DNA from: Brachypodium distachyon
Lineage: Eukaryota; Streptophyta; Magnoliopsida; Poales; Poaceae
Assembly: GCF_000005505.3 (NCBI RefSeq)
Contig: NC_016134.3
Span: 7,980,624-8,044,623, forward strand
DNA: 64,000 nucleotides
Direction of reading: 5' to 3'
Under the pieces are notes generated by a model. That model saw only the letters and a program-made list of their open reading frames with translations, had not been told where the DNA came from and made no database searches. Shown in pieces: positions 21,116 to 32,357 of this stretch. The position numbers and the translations under genes were made by a program. Position 1 is the stretch's first letter. Each line of letters opens with the position of its first letter.

Positions 21116-24100
21116 TCATTTTGTAGTCTTGCGTCTCTTCTTATCTGCACTTGCATTCACTCTTGCACCTATCTTTTCAGAGTTCTTGTCTTTCAACCTT
21201 CTGCGTTTCTTATCAGAGTTCTGGCTCTCTTCTTTCTGCTCAGGATGATTCTGTGACCTCTTCTGTAAGAAAGAAACAATGCACAGAATATCAGAATGCT
21301 GAAGCACCCAACAACTTCTACTACAACGCAGTACCACAGATAAAAATTGGATTCATCCTACTGACAGAGTGACATGGCAATAACGTGCTGCTCGAGATTA
21401 TTTCATGTACCCACTGTCTACTGTGATCTCCATGGTGACATGCTACTCAAGATAATTTGATATACAGATGATAGCGACATGCTATTAGCCTATTACACAA
21501 GTTTTGAGCTGAACAGGCCTTTCAATATGGTGCCTAAAAGCCTTCGGCGTGTTGTTGCCTGGAAGAAGCATATCAGGGTTCTGCAGATATGAAAATTTCT
21601 GCTTTTTTAGCACTTGGATCATGTACCAACGTACATACTGTAGTCATCGACCCACCCTCAATCACTTAAAGCATGTTTCCTAGAAAACTGACAGTGGACC
21701 TGGCCTTGCCTTTTTTGGGAAGTGCAGAAGGGTGAAGAGAGGGGAATGAACAGAAGAGAGAAAACTGAAAGTGAATCAGAAGAGAGATGGATTCACGTTT
21801 TGCTGTGACTCGGGCAAATCTGACCATTGGTGACCTCGATCCAACGACTCATATTACCATTTTCAGATTTCTCAGCACTTGTGCTGCTTTCACATGATAT
21901 GTTCCTTTTGCCTGGATGCTTAATACAACGCAGGAGGATGTGATTCCATACCTTCTTCCTTCTTCGATCTTGTCGCTGCCTGCCTGAATCCTTCTTAGGT
22001 TTTTGTACTTGCTGAAGCATTAGAAGGTATGAACAGAATTAAATTCCATACTAAATAGCAATCCAACTTGAGAGGACAATATTGATCACACGAATTAGAA
22101 ACTTTTTATAAAAAGTGCCAACACCTGAGCAAGTGCTATAGTCCGAGCATGTCGTTCAGCATGTGTCTCTTCCTCTTCCTGCAGCTCACCATCACTGTTC
22201 AGCATCAGCTTAAGCCTGCCTTCTCCCAATAGCTTCTTAGATCGAGCATGTCTCTACAACAGAGAAACCAAACTGAAGACATGACGAAGGTAGCATTTAC
22301 AAGTACAACATTACTATTATAATTGTCTTATGGTCATTTCTTTTTGTAGAACAGCGAGTCTTCACCATTTAATGTTAAACAAGATGGAATATCAGGTTTC
22401 TTCTGAATTACCTACCTTTGATTCAAGATGTACCCTGACCATCTCCTCACTTAAGCACATGATTCTAGGACAAAGCTTGCATTTATACACAGATTTGCAC
22501 TTCAGGATGTAGTTATTGAAATCAACCTCAATAGCATCATCCTCCTTAGCAGCATCTTTGGCACAATCAGTATTACAACTTGAAGCTTTCTTAACAGGCA
22601 AATTTCCCATGTGGTATTGTTCATGTGTCGCAATGATGTTCTCATCATCTGAAAGTAAACCTATCCACATTAAAATTGCTTGCATCATGTTCAAGCATTA
22701 CATGTGATGTCTACATAAATATGCTTCACGGTGAAGTAGTTAATGAGCTGCTAAAGAGGAATGAGATATGAATTGTATGTGCTACTCATACTCCAAGAAA
22801 AAAATTGGTCCAACAAACAGGTTTATCATCAATATCAAATGGTTCAACATATAGCTAAAAGATTAAATTATTGCAAAGTAATAAATCTCAACATTGACTT
22901 TCATGGCCGTATTTCTATAGATACCAAATAAACAAATAACTTAAACTCAAACAAGCCTAGATCTAAGGACAGGATGGGTGGAGATTGGTAACAAAAAGCC
23001 TCAGAGGTTAACATTTTTATAAAATCTAGGGTGGAGACATTGCCAATGGCAAACCTGGGCAGAGGCCCGGGCTCCTTATTGAGCTGTAGTTCGGCATTGG
23101 AGGTACTCTGCTGTCACCCGCTAACCTGCCCAGTATGTTTTCAGTGTTCTTTACGGAGCGATGAGATAGCATCAAACTGTGTTCACTGTTACCCTGATCT
23201 CAATCTTTCATACTCCCTCCGACCCATATTACTTGTCGAAATATTACATGTATCTAGACGCTTTTTAAACATAGATATATCCATATTTGGGCAAATTTGA
23301 GACAAGTAATATGGGTCAGAGGGAGTATTTCTTTTTGCACGGTCAACTGCTGCTTGCCAATTACTACAAATTCGCTTCTAGTCTCTTTCTCTTGGTTAAA
23401 ACTTAATCTCGTATATGTTGGTTTGTGTATGACCGAACAGAATCTGGTGACTACATTCCTGTGCAAGAACAATTAATCCAGAAGAAATTGCTCAAAAGAA
23501 TAAATCTCTATTATAAAATTATGCGCATTGACCTACAAATGCTATAGAATATTGAAATCTCCACATGCCACAAATCTTAGTTATGATTGTGGTTTGTCCA
23601 GGCTAAAAAAAATAATCTGGCTCCACCAGTGTATCAAATGGTACACCCACAAGATATTGACTAGGAAACTGAGATCTCAGGGGTAACACAGGCGGGCATC
23701 TAATTAGGTAACAGAGAAGTACTACTTGCCATAAGGCAGCCTCGCAACACAAGTGCACTTCTTGCAAACATGGACAGAATTTACTGAGATGCCATTAAAA
23801 TTTATTCTAAGTTCCAAATACAAATGAAGGTCCCTAAAAAGTGTCCTGGCATGTGAACATAAGTAGTACTCCGTACTAGCTACTTTACTACAGTCAAAAG
23901 CGTAACTCAGGCTAAGTTGTTGCTTATATTCTTTGAACTGTTCCGTCTCAAAAGCAGATATAAATGGGTTTCAAATACGATTTAGTCTACATAAAAGCAA
24001 GAAGGATGAATACCTGAAGGTTCGTCAACAGCATGGCCAGAACTGTCCTCACTTTGGTATCCTAAACCTGATACAGGAGAAACCAAAGAAGAAAAACTGC

Positions 24101-24701
24101 ATTAACAACTTTTGCACTTTAATGGGTTTAAGCTCAAGCTATGCATCATAAGGGATGTTTATAGTGGTCAGTGAAACCATCTAAAACAACAAAATGCAGC
24201 AGATGTAGTCCTATATGTTAAGCAAAAAGTTCAATGTACAAGAAAATAAGAATGTTAGAACAAGACAGAGGCCTGACAACTCAGATTAACAGTAAGAAAT
24301 GATGGCATACTGTTATGTCCACAATCAAAATGACCTCAGATTAAAAACAAGAAATGATGGCATACTATTATGTCCACAATCAAAATGAACAAGTCCACTG
24401 ATACAAAAAAAATTGATTACACGTGAAACATATCGAGCAACAAAGGCGACTGATGTAACCACTTTCAGATGATTCCAGATGGCAAGCAAAGCTCACCTTC
24501 ATCTTCGACCTGTCGTTCCACTTTCTCTTCCTCTTCCTCTCCCGACTCTTCCGTGGCCGCTTCATCTTCTTCCTCTTCTACTTCGTCATCAGCGACCTCT
24601 TCTTCCGCGGGGTCGTGGTCCGAGTCCGATCCTGAAGAGGAGGAGGATGACGACGAGCCGCTATCTCCGTGGTCTTGCCTGAAGTAGCGCCTCTTGATCA
24701 T
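21116..24701 (-). CDS. nuclear C2H2 (U1-type) zinc-finger protein
   Basis: Six exons join in frame with GT/AG borders: 24701-24497, 24061-24014, 22648-22416, 22253-22125, 22011-21952 and 21262-21116, giving 273 aa. The N-terminus has a basic start, a serine run and a long acidic tract (residues about 13-68). One zinc finger spans about residues 139-164, CKLC...HLESKRH, with the long spacer typical of RNA-binding U1/matrin-like fingers. The C-terminal third is strongly basic (RQRQDRRRKK, DKKRRRLKDK, DKKRRKTTK), consistent with nuclear or nucleolar localisation. I do not recognise a named family member. A role in RNA or ribosome metabolism is an inference from this layout. Intron 2 holds a Stowaway MITE. 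Confidence 0.85.
23213..23325. mobile_element. Stowaway MITE in intron 2 of the zinc-finger gene
   Basis: This 113-bp element has inverted ends CTCCCTCCGACCCATATTAC and the mirror ending GGTCAGAGGGAG, flanked by TA at 23211-23212 and 23326-23327. It belongs to the same family as the copies at 8197 and 60198. Confidence 0.92.
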
Positions 24702-25336
24702 CTCGCCCCGCCGCCGCCGCCGCCGCCGCGTGCTGAGTGAGGAGAGTTTTGGGGTGTTAAGGCTGGAGGAATCACGGCCTGACCGAAAAGGGAGGGTCGT
24801 GTAGGCGTAGAGGCGCGCCGGCCGTCGGATCTAGGTCAATATGGCCTGCGGGAAGGCGCTCACTCGGCCCCGACCGAGAGAAGAATTCAGGGCATCACGA
24901 GCAGACTAAGTAAATGTGAGCACACGGGGACTTTCTAGTATAGATTTCTCTCCAAATTTGTCATCTCTCCAGCAGACTATCCAAATCTCACCCCCTATAA
25001 TTTATTCATCAATATTTTATTCATATGCTTCGACCGTTTTTAAAAAAATCTATATTTCAAACAATTTGACTTGAAATTATATATTTGAAACGTTTATAAT
25101 TTAAATCGAATAGTTTATTTTAATATTCATTTAAGTAAATAAACGATAATATTATAATTTAATTATCAAACGGCTATATTCTCAACGGCTATATTTCCGA
25201 CGGCTATATTTCCAAACGGCTATATTCCCGACGACTATATTTCCAACGGATATATTTCTTGGTCTACATATATGTGGAGCTCTGAAGCCATTGTCCATTC
25301 ACTCTCTAGCACATCTCTCAGCCTCCTCTCACAAAA

Positions 25337-26705
25337 ATGAGTCGTCGCTTACTTTGGCAATACGTGAGTTCGGAGGAGGAGGAGGAGCATGAAGACGAGA
25401 GCCATGAACTAATGGTTGCTACGGCGGCCATAGTTCTCGACGCGAACACGCGGTTCAATGCTCGACGCCATCGCGGTTCAGTGCTGGGTTGTCAGGTAAT
25501 TAACCGTGATACGTCAGCTGGGCATGCTAAATTATTCGAAGACTACTTCGTGCAGCATCCTGTCTATGGCCCCTCATATTTTCGCCGAAGGTAAGCAATG
25601 CGTACATATGGTTTTTACTTGCATTTATATTGTTCCTCTAGTGTTCAACTAATTACCTTTGTTTCACAGGTTTCGAATGTCTCGGCCGTTGTTTTTTCGC
25701 ATAGTGAAAGCTGTGCGGGAACACAATAGCTATTTTGTGTAGAAAAGAAATGCTGCTGGAAAACTTGGATTATCATCTCTTCAGAAGGCTACCGCAGTGT
25801 TCCGAATGTTGACTTATGGTGTAGCAACGGATGCTACAGATGAGTACGTTCGGATTGGAGGAAGTACTGCTTTGAAATGTATGAAAGCATTTGTTAGAGC
25901 TATTGTTGAAGTTTTCGGAGATGAGTATCTTAGATCTCCAAATGAAGCCGATACCGCTAGATTGCTTGCAATTGGAGAGAGCGGAGGGTTCCCTGGAATG
26001 CTAGGGAGCATCGACTGCATGCATTGGGGGTGAAAAAATTGCCCTTCATCATGGCAAGGTATGTATACTGGCCATGTGCATGAGCCCACAATCATTCTAG
26101 AAGCTGTTGCTTCACAAGATCTTTGGATTTGGCATGCCTTTTTTGGTTTACCTGGCTCTCTTAATGACATCAATGTTCTTCACCGTTCCCCGATCTTCGC
26201 AAGGCTAGCAGAAGGGCAAGCTCCAGAAGTTAATTTTACAGTAAATGGTAACAATTATACAATGGGGTACTTCCTTGCCGATGGCATACACCCGCAGTGG
26301 GCAACATTGGTGAAGACAATACCCTCTCCACTAGGGCAGAAGAATAAATATTTTGCAAAATGTCAAGAAGCACATAGGAAGGATGTGGAACGAGCATTTG
26401 GAGTGCTTCAAGCTCGTTTTGCAATTGTTTGTGGACCAACAAGACTGTGGGATCAAGAAGTAATCCATGATATCATCACAGCTTATGTTATCATGCATAA
26501 CATGATAGTTGAAGATGAGCGAGATGAAGGTCCACAAAACTACAATTACGACAACATGGGAGAAAAGGTTATTCCCTCTCATGCACAGACGGCTGAATTC
26601 TCGAACTTCATTCAAAATCATCTTGACATCCGCAACGCACAAGTCCACTCTCAACTAAAGTATGACCTGGTTGAGCACCTATGGCAACTTTATGGGGCAA
26701 TGTAG
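25337..26705 (+). pseudogene. PIF/Harbinger (HARBI1-like) transposase with two nonsense codons
   Basis: Exon 1 runs from the ATG at 25337 to about 25590 (ends FRRR). A 79-bp GT/AG intron follows, and exon 2 starts at about 25670 with FRMSRPLFFRIVKAVREH. The DDE_4 nuclease domain has its triad: D in GMLGSIDCMHW, D in GYFLADGIHP and E in HRKDVERAFGVLQARF. TAG at 25739-25741 (after YFV) and TGA at 26031-26033 (after MHWG, expected W) interrupt it. Both are explained by single C-to-T or G-to-A changes, as from deamination of methylated cytosine. The rest is well preserved to the TAG at 26703-26705, so inactivation is probably recent. Confidence 0.88.
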
Positions 26706-27000
26706 TGTGCAATATACCTAGTCGTATGTAGTTAGAGTTAGGATCTAAGTCGGAAAGGTTTTGTCCCAAAGAAGGTTACCCTGCCGACTTGATCTATTTA
26801 GCATGTACTATTTTTACATTATGGAAGGGTGTAATATATATTATGTATGGTAATGTATGCAACTACTTTAACGAATTATGCCATACTCAATTAGTTAGTA
26901 CCACAACATAGTCCATACTCAAATAGTTAATACAACAACATAGTCCATACTCAAATAGTGCATACAACAACATACTCAAATAGTGCATACAACAACATAT

Positions 27001-28690
27001 TCAAATTGATCTTTTAGATCGTCGGTCAATGATATCACGTCTTGCCATCTTGTAGTATTCTTTTTGGTCATCATCCAGCGAACTAAGATCCTTGTTCATG
27101 ATCTCCATTTCCATCTTCCTTTCCTCGAATTCAAACTTCCTTTGCTCCATTGCAAGTGCTCCAACATAGCGCTTTTCCTTTGATGCCTCTCTTGCATCCT
27201 CTCTTGCTTGTCTTGCCGTTTCTCTTGCCATCTCTCTTTCTTGTCTTGCCTTTTCTCTTGCCTTCTCCAACTCTGTCCTCTTTGAGAACACAACATCCAA
27301 AGCCATCACAACATTACTATCTTCTAAAGAGGTAACATTTTTACCTTGACGTTGTCGTTCTTTCTCCGCCTTCTTCTCAATAGGTCTCTTCATGTGATCC
27401 GCTTTGACCGGAGATGTAGTTTCAAAGTCATCAATATGGACCGTGTTGATTTCAGGAGTAGACATACTTGGACTTGCATTGGAGCTTGACTTCTGCCTTT
27501 TATTACTTTGAGATGACCTGTCAACTTGAGCTAACCACTTTTGTTCGAAACGCAGCATGTTCCAACAATGCATGAGCACAACCCTTTATTGGTCTTATCT
27601 TGTGACTTGAACAATTTGAGAGCATCAACAATCTGCACAAGCGAATATGTCTTAGTTTATTTGCTTAAAACATATGAATATAGGCTGAAAATAAACAACT
27701 TGATGAACTACCTTGTCTTGCTCTGTCTTCCCGCTTTCGTGCCTATGCATTATTTGCTCGTAACATCCACAAAACCTACCCACTTGTTCTTTCACAACGG
27801 ACCAACGATGTGATATGGAATTGACATTGCGCTCACTTCCTTGTGGCCTGTGCAATTCTTACTCCTCATGAATCCTGTTCTAATAAGTTGCATGCTTTTG
27901 CTCAGTACCTATTATTGGATCCATACTAGCATGCAACCATGCAGCCACCAACACTTCATCTTGAAGTTTCTTGTCCTCTTGGTGTTTTGTTTTACTGGAG
28001 GAGTTACTTGAGATTGCATTACTTGTTCTCCGAATGGACTGCCCAAATTTTGGTCCCGAGCTTCTTGGGTGTATCCTTCACTCAACAAATTTGTGTAGAG
28101 ACCCATAGGACTCTGCCTGTCCATTGAAACACCCTAAAAAATTATAAGCAATTGAGTCACAATTGTATGATCCGATCTCATGAAACAACAACAAAGAATG
28201 ATCTACTCTGGCTTTCAATTGAAACACACTAAAGAATTATAAGCAATTGTATGATCTGATCTCATAAAACAACAACTAAATTGATCTACAATTTGCATCT
28301 ACATATATGTATAAATCTGCTGCTATTTCTATCTACAACCAATTATTCTTCCTGCTATTTCTCTCTGCAAAAAATGGGAATCCCCTGCTACATCTTGGCC
28401 GCCACCCTTCCCCGACCTTTCCCCAACACTGCCGGCCATCCAACCCGCCCCGACCTCCGCCGCCCATCCTGCCCGCCCCCACCCGTCGCCCATCCCACCC
28501 GCCCCCAGCCGTGCTGGCACGCATCCCCCGGCCCCCGCCCGCCGCCTATCCCGCCCGCCCCGAGCTCCGCCGCCCATCCCACCCGTCCTCTGCCTCGCGT
28601 GGATCGACAGTGCCGCCGCACCTGCCACTCGCCTCTTCACTCGTCGTGCAGGGAGAAGGGAAAGGGAAGGGAAGGGAGGAACGTACCTTG
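27001..28690 (-). pseudogene. Harbinger ORF1 (Myb/SANT-like, NAM-associated C-terminus), uncertain structure
   Basis: The 3' exon (27579 to 27001) encodes a lysine/glutamate-rich coiled-coil C-terminus (EKAREKARQEREMARETA, then EQRKFEFEERKMEME) of the NAM-associated type found in Harbinger ORF1 proteins. Upstream on the same strand, segments with HRWSVVKEQVGRFCGCYEQI (about 27730-27830) and MDRQSPMGLYTNLLSEGY (about 28070-28124) represent the SANT domain and N-terminus, in different frames and separated by introns or damage. ORF1 normally binds the element ends and helps import the transposase. A stop and poor joining around 27850-27900 suggest it is broken. Confidence 0.65.
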
Positions 28691-28899
28691 GCGGGAGTAG
28701 CGGGAAGAGGACCGATTCCGTTGGCGCAGCAGCGATAGGGACTCCCGTTCCGGCGGACGAACCTGGGGGCTCCCGATGGGGATTTGGGGACCGGCTAGGT
28801 TTAGGTAGTTGGATGGGTGTTCTGCTGGAGGGGCATTTTTGCTGAAAACCCCCAAATATAACTATAGGGGGTCATTTGAGTAGTCTGCTGGTGATGCTC

Positions 28900-30380
28900 T
28901 TATAAATTGCATCCACAGCCACGTGACAAATACCAAACAAGTACCTTTTTTTATAATTCTTGTATCTTGCAAAAATTGCTCATCTTAATCATCGAACAAA
29001 AATACTCCCATATACCGTTCCAATTGGGTCCGTCCCTATTCTGGCGACGTGATACCGCTTACTATGTATTTCCTCTGTCCATAAATAAATTTATTTTTTG
29101 GTTTTATCGTAAGTCAAACTTTTTTAGTTTTGACCAACTTTGTCGAAAAGAATAATGGACTAGACTACCGGGCCACCGTGCGCACCGACCTTAGCGTACG
29201 GCGCACGCGTGGGTGCAGTGCAGCCAGTCCAGCACGTAGGCCTCCATGCTCAGTGCAGTGCTGCCATCCCAGCCTAGTTGTCTTCTGTAGCTCGTAGTGT
29301 TCTGTCCGTGTGGCTCGCGTGTCCCGCGTCTAGCCGTCATGTTTCACCGGAGCCGATCGCTAAAAACCGTCTGAGTTTTTTCAAAAAAACAATTCTTACT
29401 AAAAAAAACTACTCCTACATGAAAAGCTCATCGGAGACTAATTTAAGCCCAACAAAAACAACAAAAAAAATAAGGAGAGCGGACTAGGGGCGACACTTTC
29501 ACCAAAAAAATTATTCCATCCACGACTACCTGCAAAGTGAACTTGTCGGTTTAACTTTGCGTACTTGTCATTTTATCCACGCCTACATACTGGATTCACT
29601 TTGTCTACTTACCAGTTGAACTATGCCTACTTATCGGGTTAACCGTGCCTGTTTACCGGGTTAATACCGGGTAAAATTCTGCCTATGGTCACCGACGAGT
29701 GGTACATCTCGAGCCAAGGTTGAGCGGTCTCCATGCCGACCGACCCGCGTCGATCGCCGCTTCATTGCTCTCAAATCCGAGGTGGGATATACCACCTTGA
29801 TTGAGAAGTTCGTGGTCGACGGCATTAGCTCCTGACTCGGATCCCCTCGGCCAACACTGACTCTCAATTCGACTTGGAGGATTTGACGCACAGACGGTTC
29901 GACGAGGAGGTGGTGGTGGTACAGAGGAGGGTTCTAAAGAGAAGTGGCGTTCATCGGCCATGCCATGATTCGACCTCATTGATGGGTTATACTGAGACGG
30001 CTCCGGCCATATCAGAGGAACGAGATGATGTATAGGGAGTGGGTCGAAGGTCCAATGAAAAAGTTGGATGCTCACGGTTTTGACAAGATTTTGGATGGTA
30101 TCGAAATAAAAGTCTAGAATCACTGGAAAAACACCGGTAACTCGAGGACTTATTTGGGCTTGTGTGTGAGCCGCTCTTCGGCCACCGCTGCATCGGCCGT
30201 ATTTAATTAGTGTTTTTTCTTTTTCTTTGCGACGAATAATTAGTGTTTCTTTTCAAATTCGGAGGAGCCATACAGTACAGGACTACAGGGACGATTTGCA
30301 AGCTGGAGGATTAATTTGGGCTATGTGAGCCGCTCTTCTTCTCTGCTTGATCGCCGGCCACCGCCACCCTCTCTCATCTC
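28900..30380. other. intergenic region upstream of the lectin kinase
   Basis: No gene is supported. The phrase GTGAGCCGCTCTTC with GGCCACCGC occurs at about 30167-30188 and again at 30325-30363, a duplication of the kinase gene's probable 5'UTR. Short stretches at 29690-29990 look coding-like but have no recognisable domain. Confidence 0.45.
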
Positions 30381-32357
30381 ATGGCTCCAAGACCTCCTGC
30401 CTTTCACCTCCTCGCCGTCGTCTTCTTCCTCCTGCCCCTCCAGCCACCGCCCGCAGCCGACGCGGCGACCACCACCGTCGCCTTCGCCTTCCCATCTTTC
30501 TCTCTCCGAAACCTCACGCTCCTCGGCGGGGCCTCGCTCCGCTCCGCCTCCGTCTCCCTCCCGCCGCCCTCCTCCCACGCCCTCTTCCCGCTGCCCCTCC
30601 CGTTTCCTCCCAGCGCCTCCTTCGCCACCTCATTCCTCTTCGCCTCCCCCGCTCCCGCGCGCCCCGCCTCCCGTCTCTCCTTCGTGCTCCTCCCCGACCC
30701 GGTCGCCGCCGCCGAGGGCCGCGCGAACCGGTCTCTCCCGCTCGAGGTCGCTTTCGACGCGTCTAGAAACCGCGTGTCCGCCTCGTCCGCCGGCAAGGAC
30801 GTCGCCGGGAACTCCACCGGAGCGGTGGACCTGCGGAATGGCAACGAGGTCCGTTCGTGGGTCGTCTACGACGCCCGCCGCTCTCGTCTCGAGGTGTTCC
30901 TGAGCCACGCGAGTCTGCGGCCGCCGACGCCCGCGCTGCTGGTAGCCAACTCCACGGGCCTTTCCACTAGCTTCGCGGAGCTCATGTTCGTCGGCTTCGA
31001 GGTCTCGTGTTCGTCCGACAACAACAGGAGCAGCGATGGCGGCTTCGTCATCCACAGCTGGAGCTTCCAGACCAGCGGGCTACCAGCTGTCGACCCCGCG
31101 TCAAGACCCTCGCACAACGTGTCAGACAATGTCCACAGCGCCCCCGCCGCGTTGGGCAGTGTCGCCGGCCGTGAGGATGGGCGCCGCAAAAGGCTCGCAC
31201 TGGGTCTCGGCATTGCTTTGCCCATTGGGTTTCTTGGTGCAGTCATGCTGTTTGTGATAATGTATCTGAAGAACTGGAGGTTTGGTACTGCAGGGTTTAA
31301 CAAGGGTGTTAGAGCAAAGGCAGCTGATCAGCCGAGGCAGTTCTTGTACCAAGATCTCTTCTCGGCGACAAAGGGATTTGATCCTTCTCTAGTGGTTGGC
31401 AGTGGTGGTTTCGGTACTGTATACAGGGCGGTGTTCCCACGCTCTGGGGTCACATATGCCGTCAAGCGCTCCAAGCAATCCAGGGACAGCCACAATGAGT
31501 TCACCGCTGAACTCACAATAATTGCTGACCTGATGCACCCCAATCTGGTTCAGCTGCAAGGGTGGTGCGCTGAGAAGGATGAGCTGCTGCTTGTGTACGA
31601 GTTCATGTCAAATGGAAGCCTGGACATGGCTCTCCACTCTTGTCCAGGTGCGCACCGTCATGTCACTCTCAACTGGGCTCAGCGCTACAATGTGGCCATG
31701 GGCATTGCCTCTGCGGTTGCTTACCTGCATGAAGAACATGACAAGCAAGTGATCCACAGGGACATCAAGTGCAGTAACATACTTCTGGATTCACATTTCA
31801 ATCCTAAGTTGGGGGACTTTGGGCTTGCAAGGCTGAAGGATCCGAATACTAGCCCTCGGTCAACCTTGGCAGCAGGGACTGTTGGCTACCTTGCCCCTGA
31901 GTACCTCCAGATGGGGAGAGCAACAGAAAAGAGCGATGTCTATAGCTATGGGGTTGTGCTGCTGGAGATCTGCACACAAAGGCGGCCAATAGAGAGAGAA
32001 GCACCTGATAGTATGAACATGTTGAATCTTGTCGATTGGGTTTGGAATTTGCATTCTAAAGGCAAGCTTTTGGATGCTGTTGATAAAAGCCTGAATGGGG
32101 AGTATGACACAGAGCAAATAATGAGGCTGCTTCTTCTAGGTTTGAGCTGTGTGAATCCGTTTTCAGAAGAGAGACCTGTCATGAGGACTGTTTTAGGTAT
32201 ACTGGAGGGCAAGAACGAGCCACTGCCTGTTCCGAGAAAGAAGCCGCTGCTTGTTTTTGTTTCAAATGCACCTATTGATTTTGAGGGGATAGTCTCTGAA
32301 TGCAATCAGAGCACAGTTTCAAGTGATCTCTTTGAGCTCAAAATCGACATAAACTAG
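30381..32357 (+). CDS. LECRKS7: L-type lectin-domain receptor kinase, S.7 group
   Basis: This is a plasma-membrane receptor kinase in one exon of 658 codons. Residues 1-28 form a signal peptide. Residues about 29-235 are a legume-lectin-like domain (VAFDASRN, SRLEVFLSH, FVGFEVSCS) with several N-glycosylation sites. Residues about 271-295 are the membrane span (LALGLGIALPIGFLG). The kinase domain runs from about 330 to 610: GSGGFGTVY, the ATP-binding lysine in YAVKRSK, VIHRDIKCSNILLD, DFGLARL, then GTVGYLAPEYLQ. RD catalytic residues are present, so it should be active. The phrases NLVQLQGWC, NLVDWVWNLHS and the tail PVPRKKPLL place it in the S.7 group, where a rice member is linked to pollen wall development. 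The role of this copy is inferred. It is convergent with the DNA demethylase gene. Confidence 0.94.
   Translation: MAPRPPAFHLLAVVFFLLPLQPPPAADAATTTVAFAFPSFSLRNLTLLGGASLRSASVSLPPPSSHALFPLPLPFPPSASFATSFLFASPAPARPASRLSFVLLPDPVAAAEGRANRSLPLEVAFDASRNRVSASSAGKDVAGNSTGAVDLRNGNEVRSWVVYDARRSRLEVFLSHASLRPPTPALLVANSTGLSTSFAELMFVGFEVSCSSDNNRSSDGGFVIHSWSFQTSGLPAVDPASRPSHNVSDNVHSAPAALGSVAGREDGRRKRLALGLGIALPIGFLGAVMLFVIMYLKNWRFGTAGFNKGVRAKAADQPRQFLYQDLFSATKGFDPSLVVGSGGFGTVYRAVFPRSGVTYAVKRSKQSRDSHNEFTAELTIIADLMHPNLVQLQGWCAEKDELLLVYEFMSNGSLDMALHSCPGAHRHVTLNWAQRYNVAMGIASAVAYLHEEHDKQVIHRDIKCSNILLDSHFNPKLGDFGLARLKDPNTSPRSTLAAGTVGYLAPEYLQMGRATEKSDVYSYGVVLLEICTQRRPIEREAPDSMNMLNLVDWVWNLHSKGKLLDAVDKSLNGEYDTEQIMRLLLLGLSCVNPFSEERPVMRTVLGILEGKNEPLPVPRKKPLLVFVSNAPIDFEGIVSECNQSTVSSDLFELKIDIN

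Larger units (their letters stand above)
24890..28899. mobile_element. PIF/Harbinger transposon with both genes, degenerate
   Basis: The right end, read inward on the minus strand, is GAGCATCACCAGCAGACTAC. The left end is GGGCATCACGAGCAGACTAA. The flanks are TCA (24887-24889) and TTA (28900-28902), compatible with a decayed 3-bp TTA target site. A second, equally similar copy of the end motif (CCAGCAGACTATCC, 24970) lies about 75 bp inside the left end. The element carries a DDE transposase on the plus strand and a Myb/SANT-type accessory gene on the minus strand, convergently arranged as in this superfamily. Two in-frame stops in the transposase mean it is not autonomous. It lies 190 bp upstream of the zinc-finger gene start. 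Confidence 0.82.

Noticed and set aside
28281..28738. Proline-rich plus-strand frames near the right end of the Harbinger element
   Set aside because: They are antisense to the probable 5' region of ORF1 and are low-complexity, with no recognisable domain.
30316..30903. 195-codon serine/proline-rich frame overlapping the start of the lectin kinase
   Set aside because: It is an out-of-frame shadow of the GC-rich signal peptide and lectin coding region.
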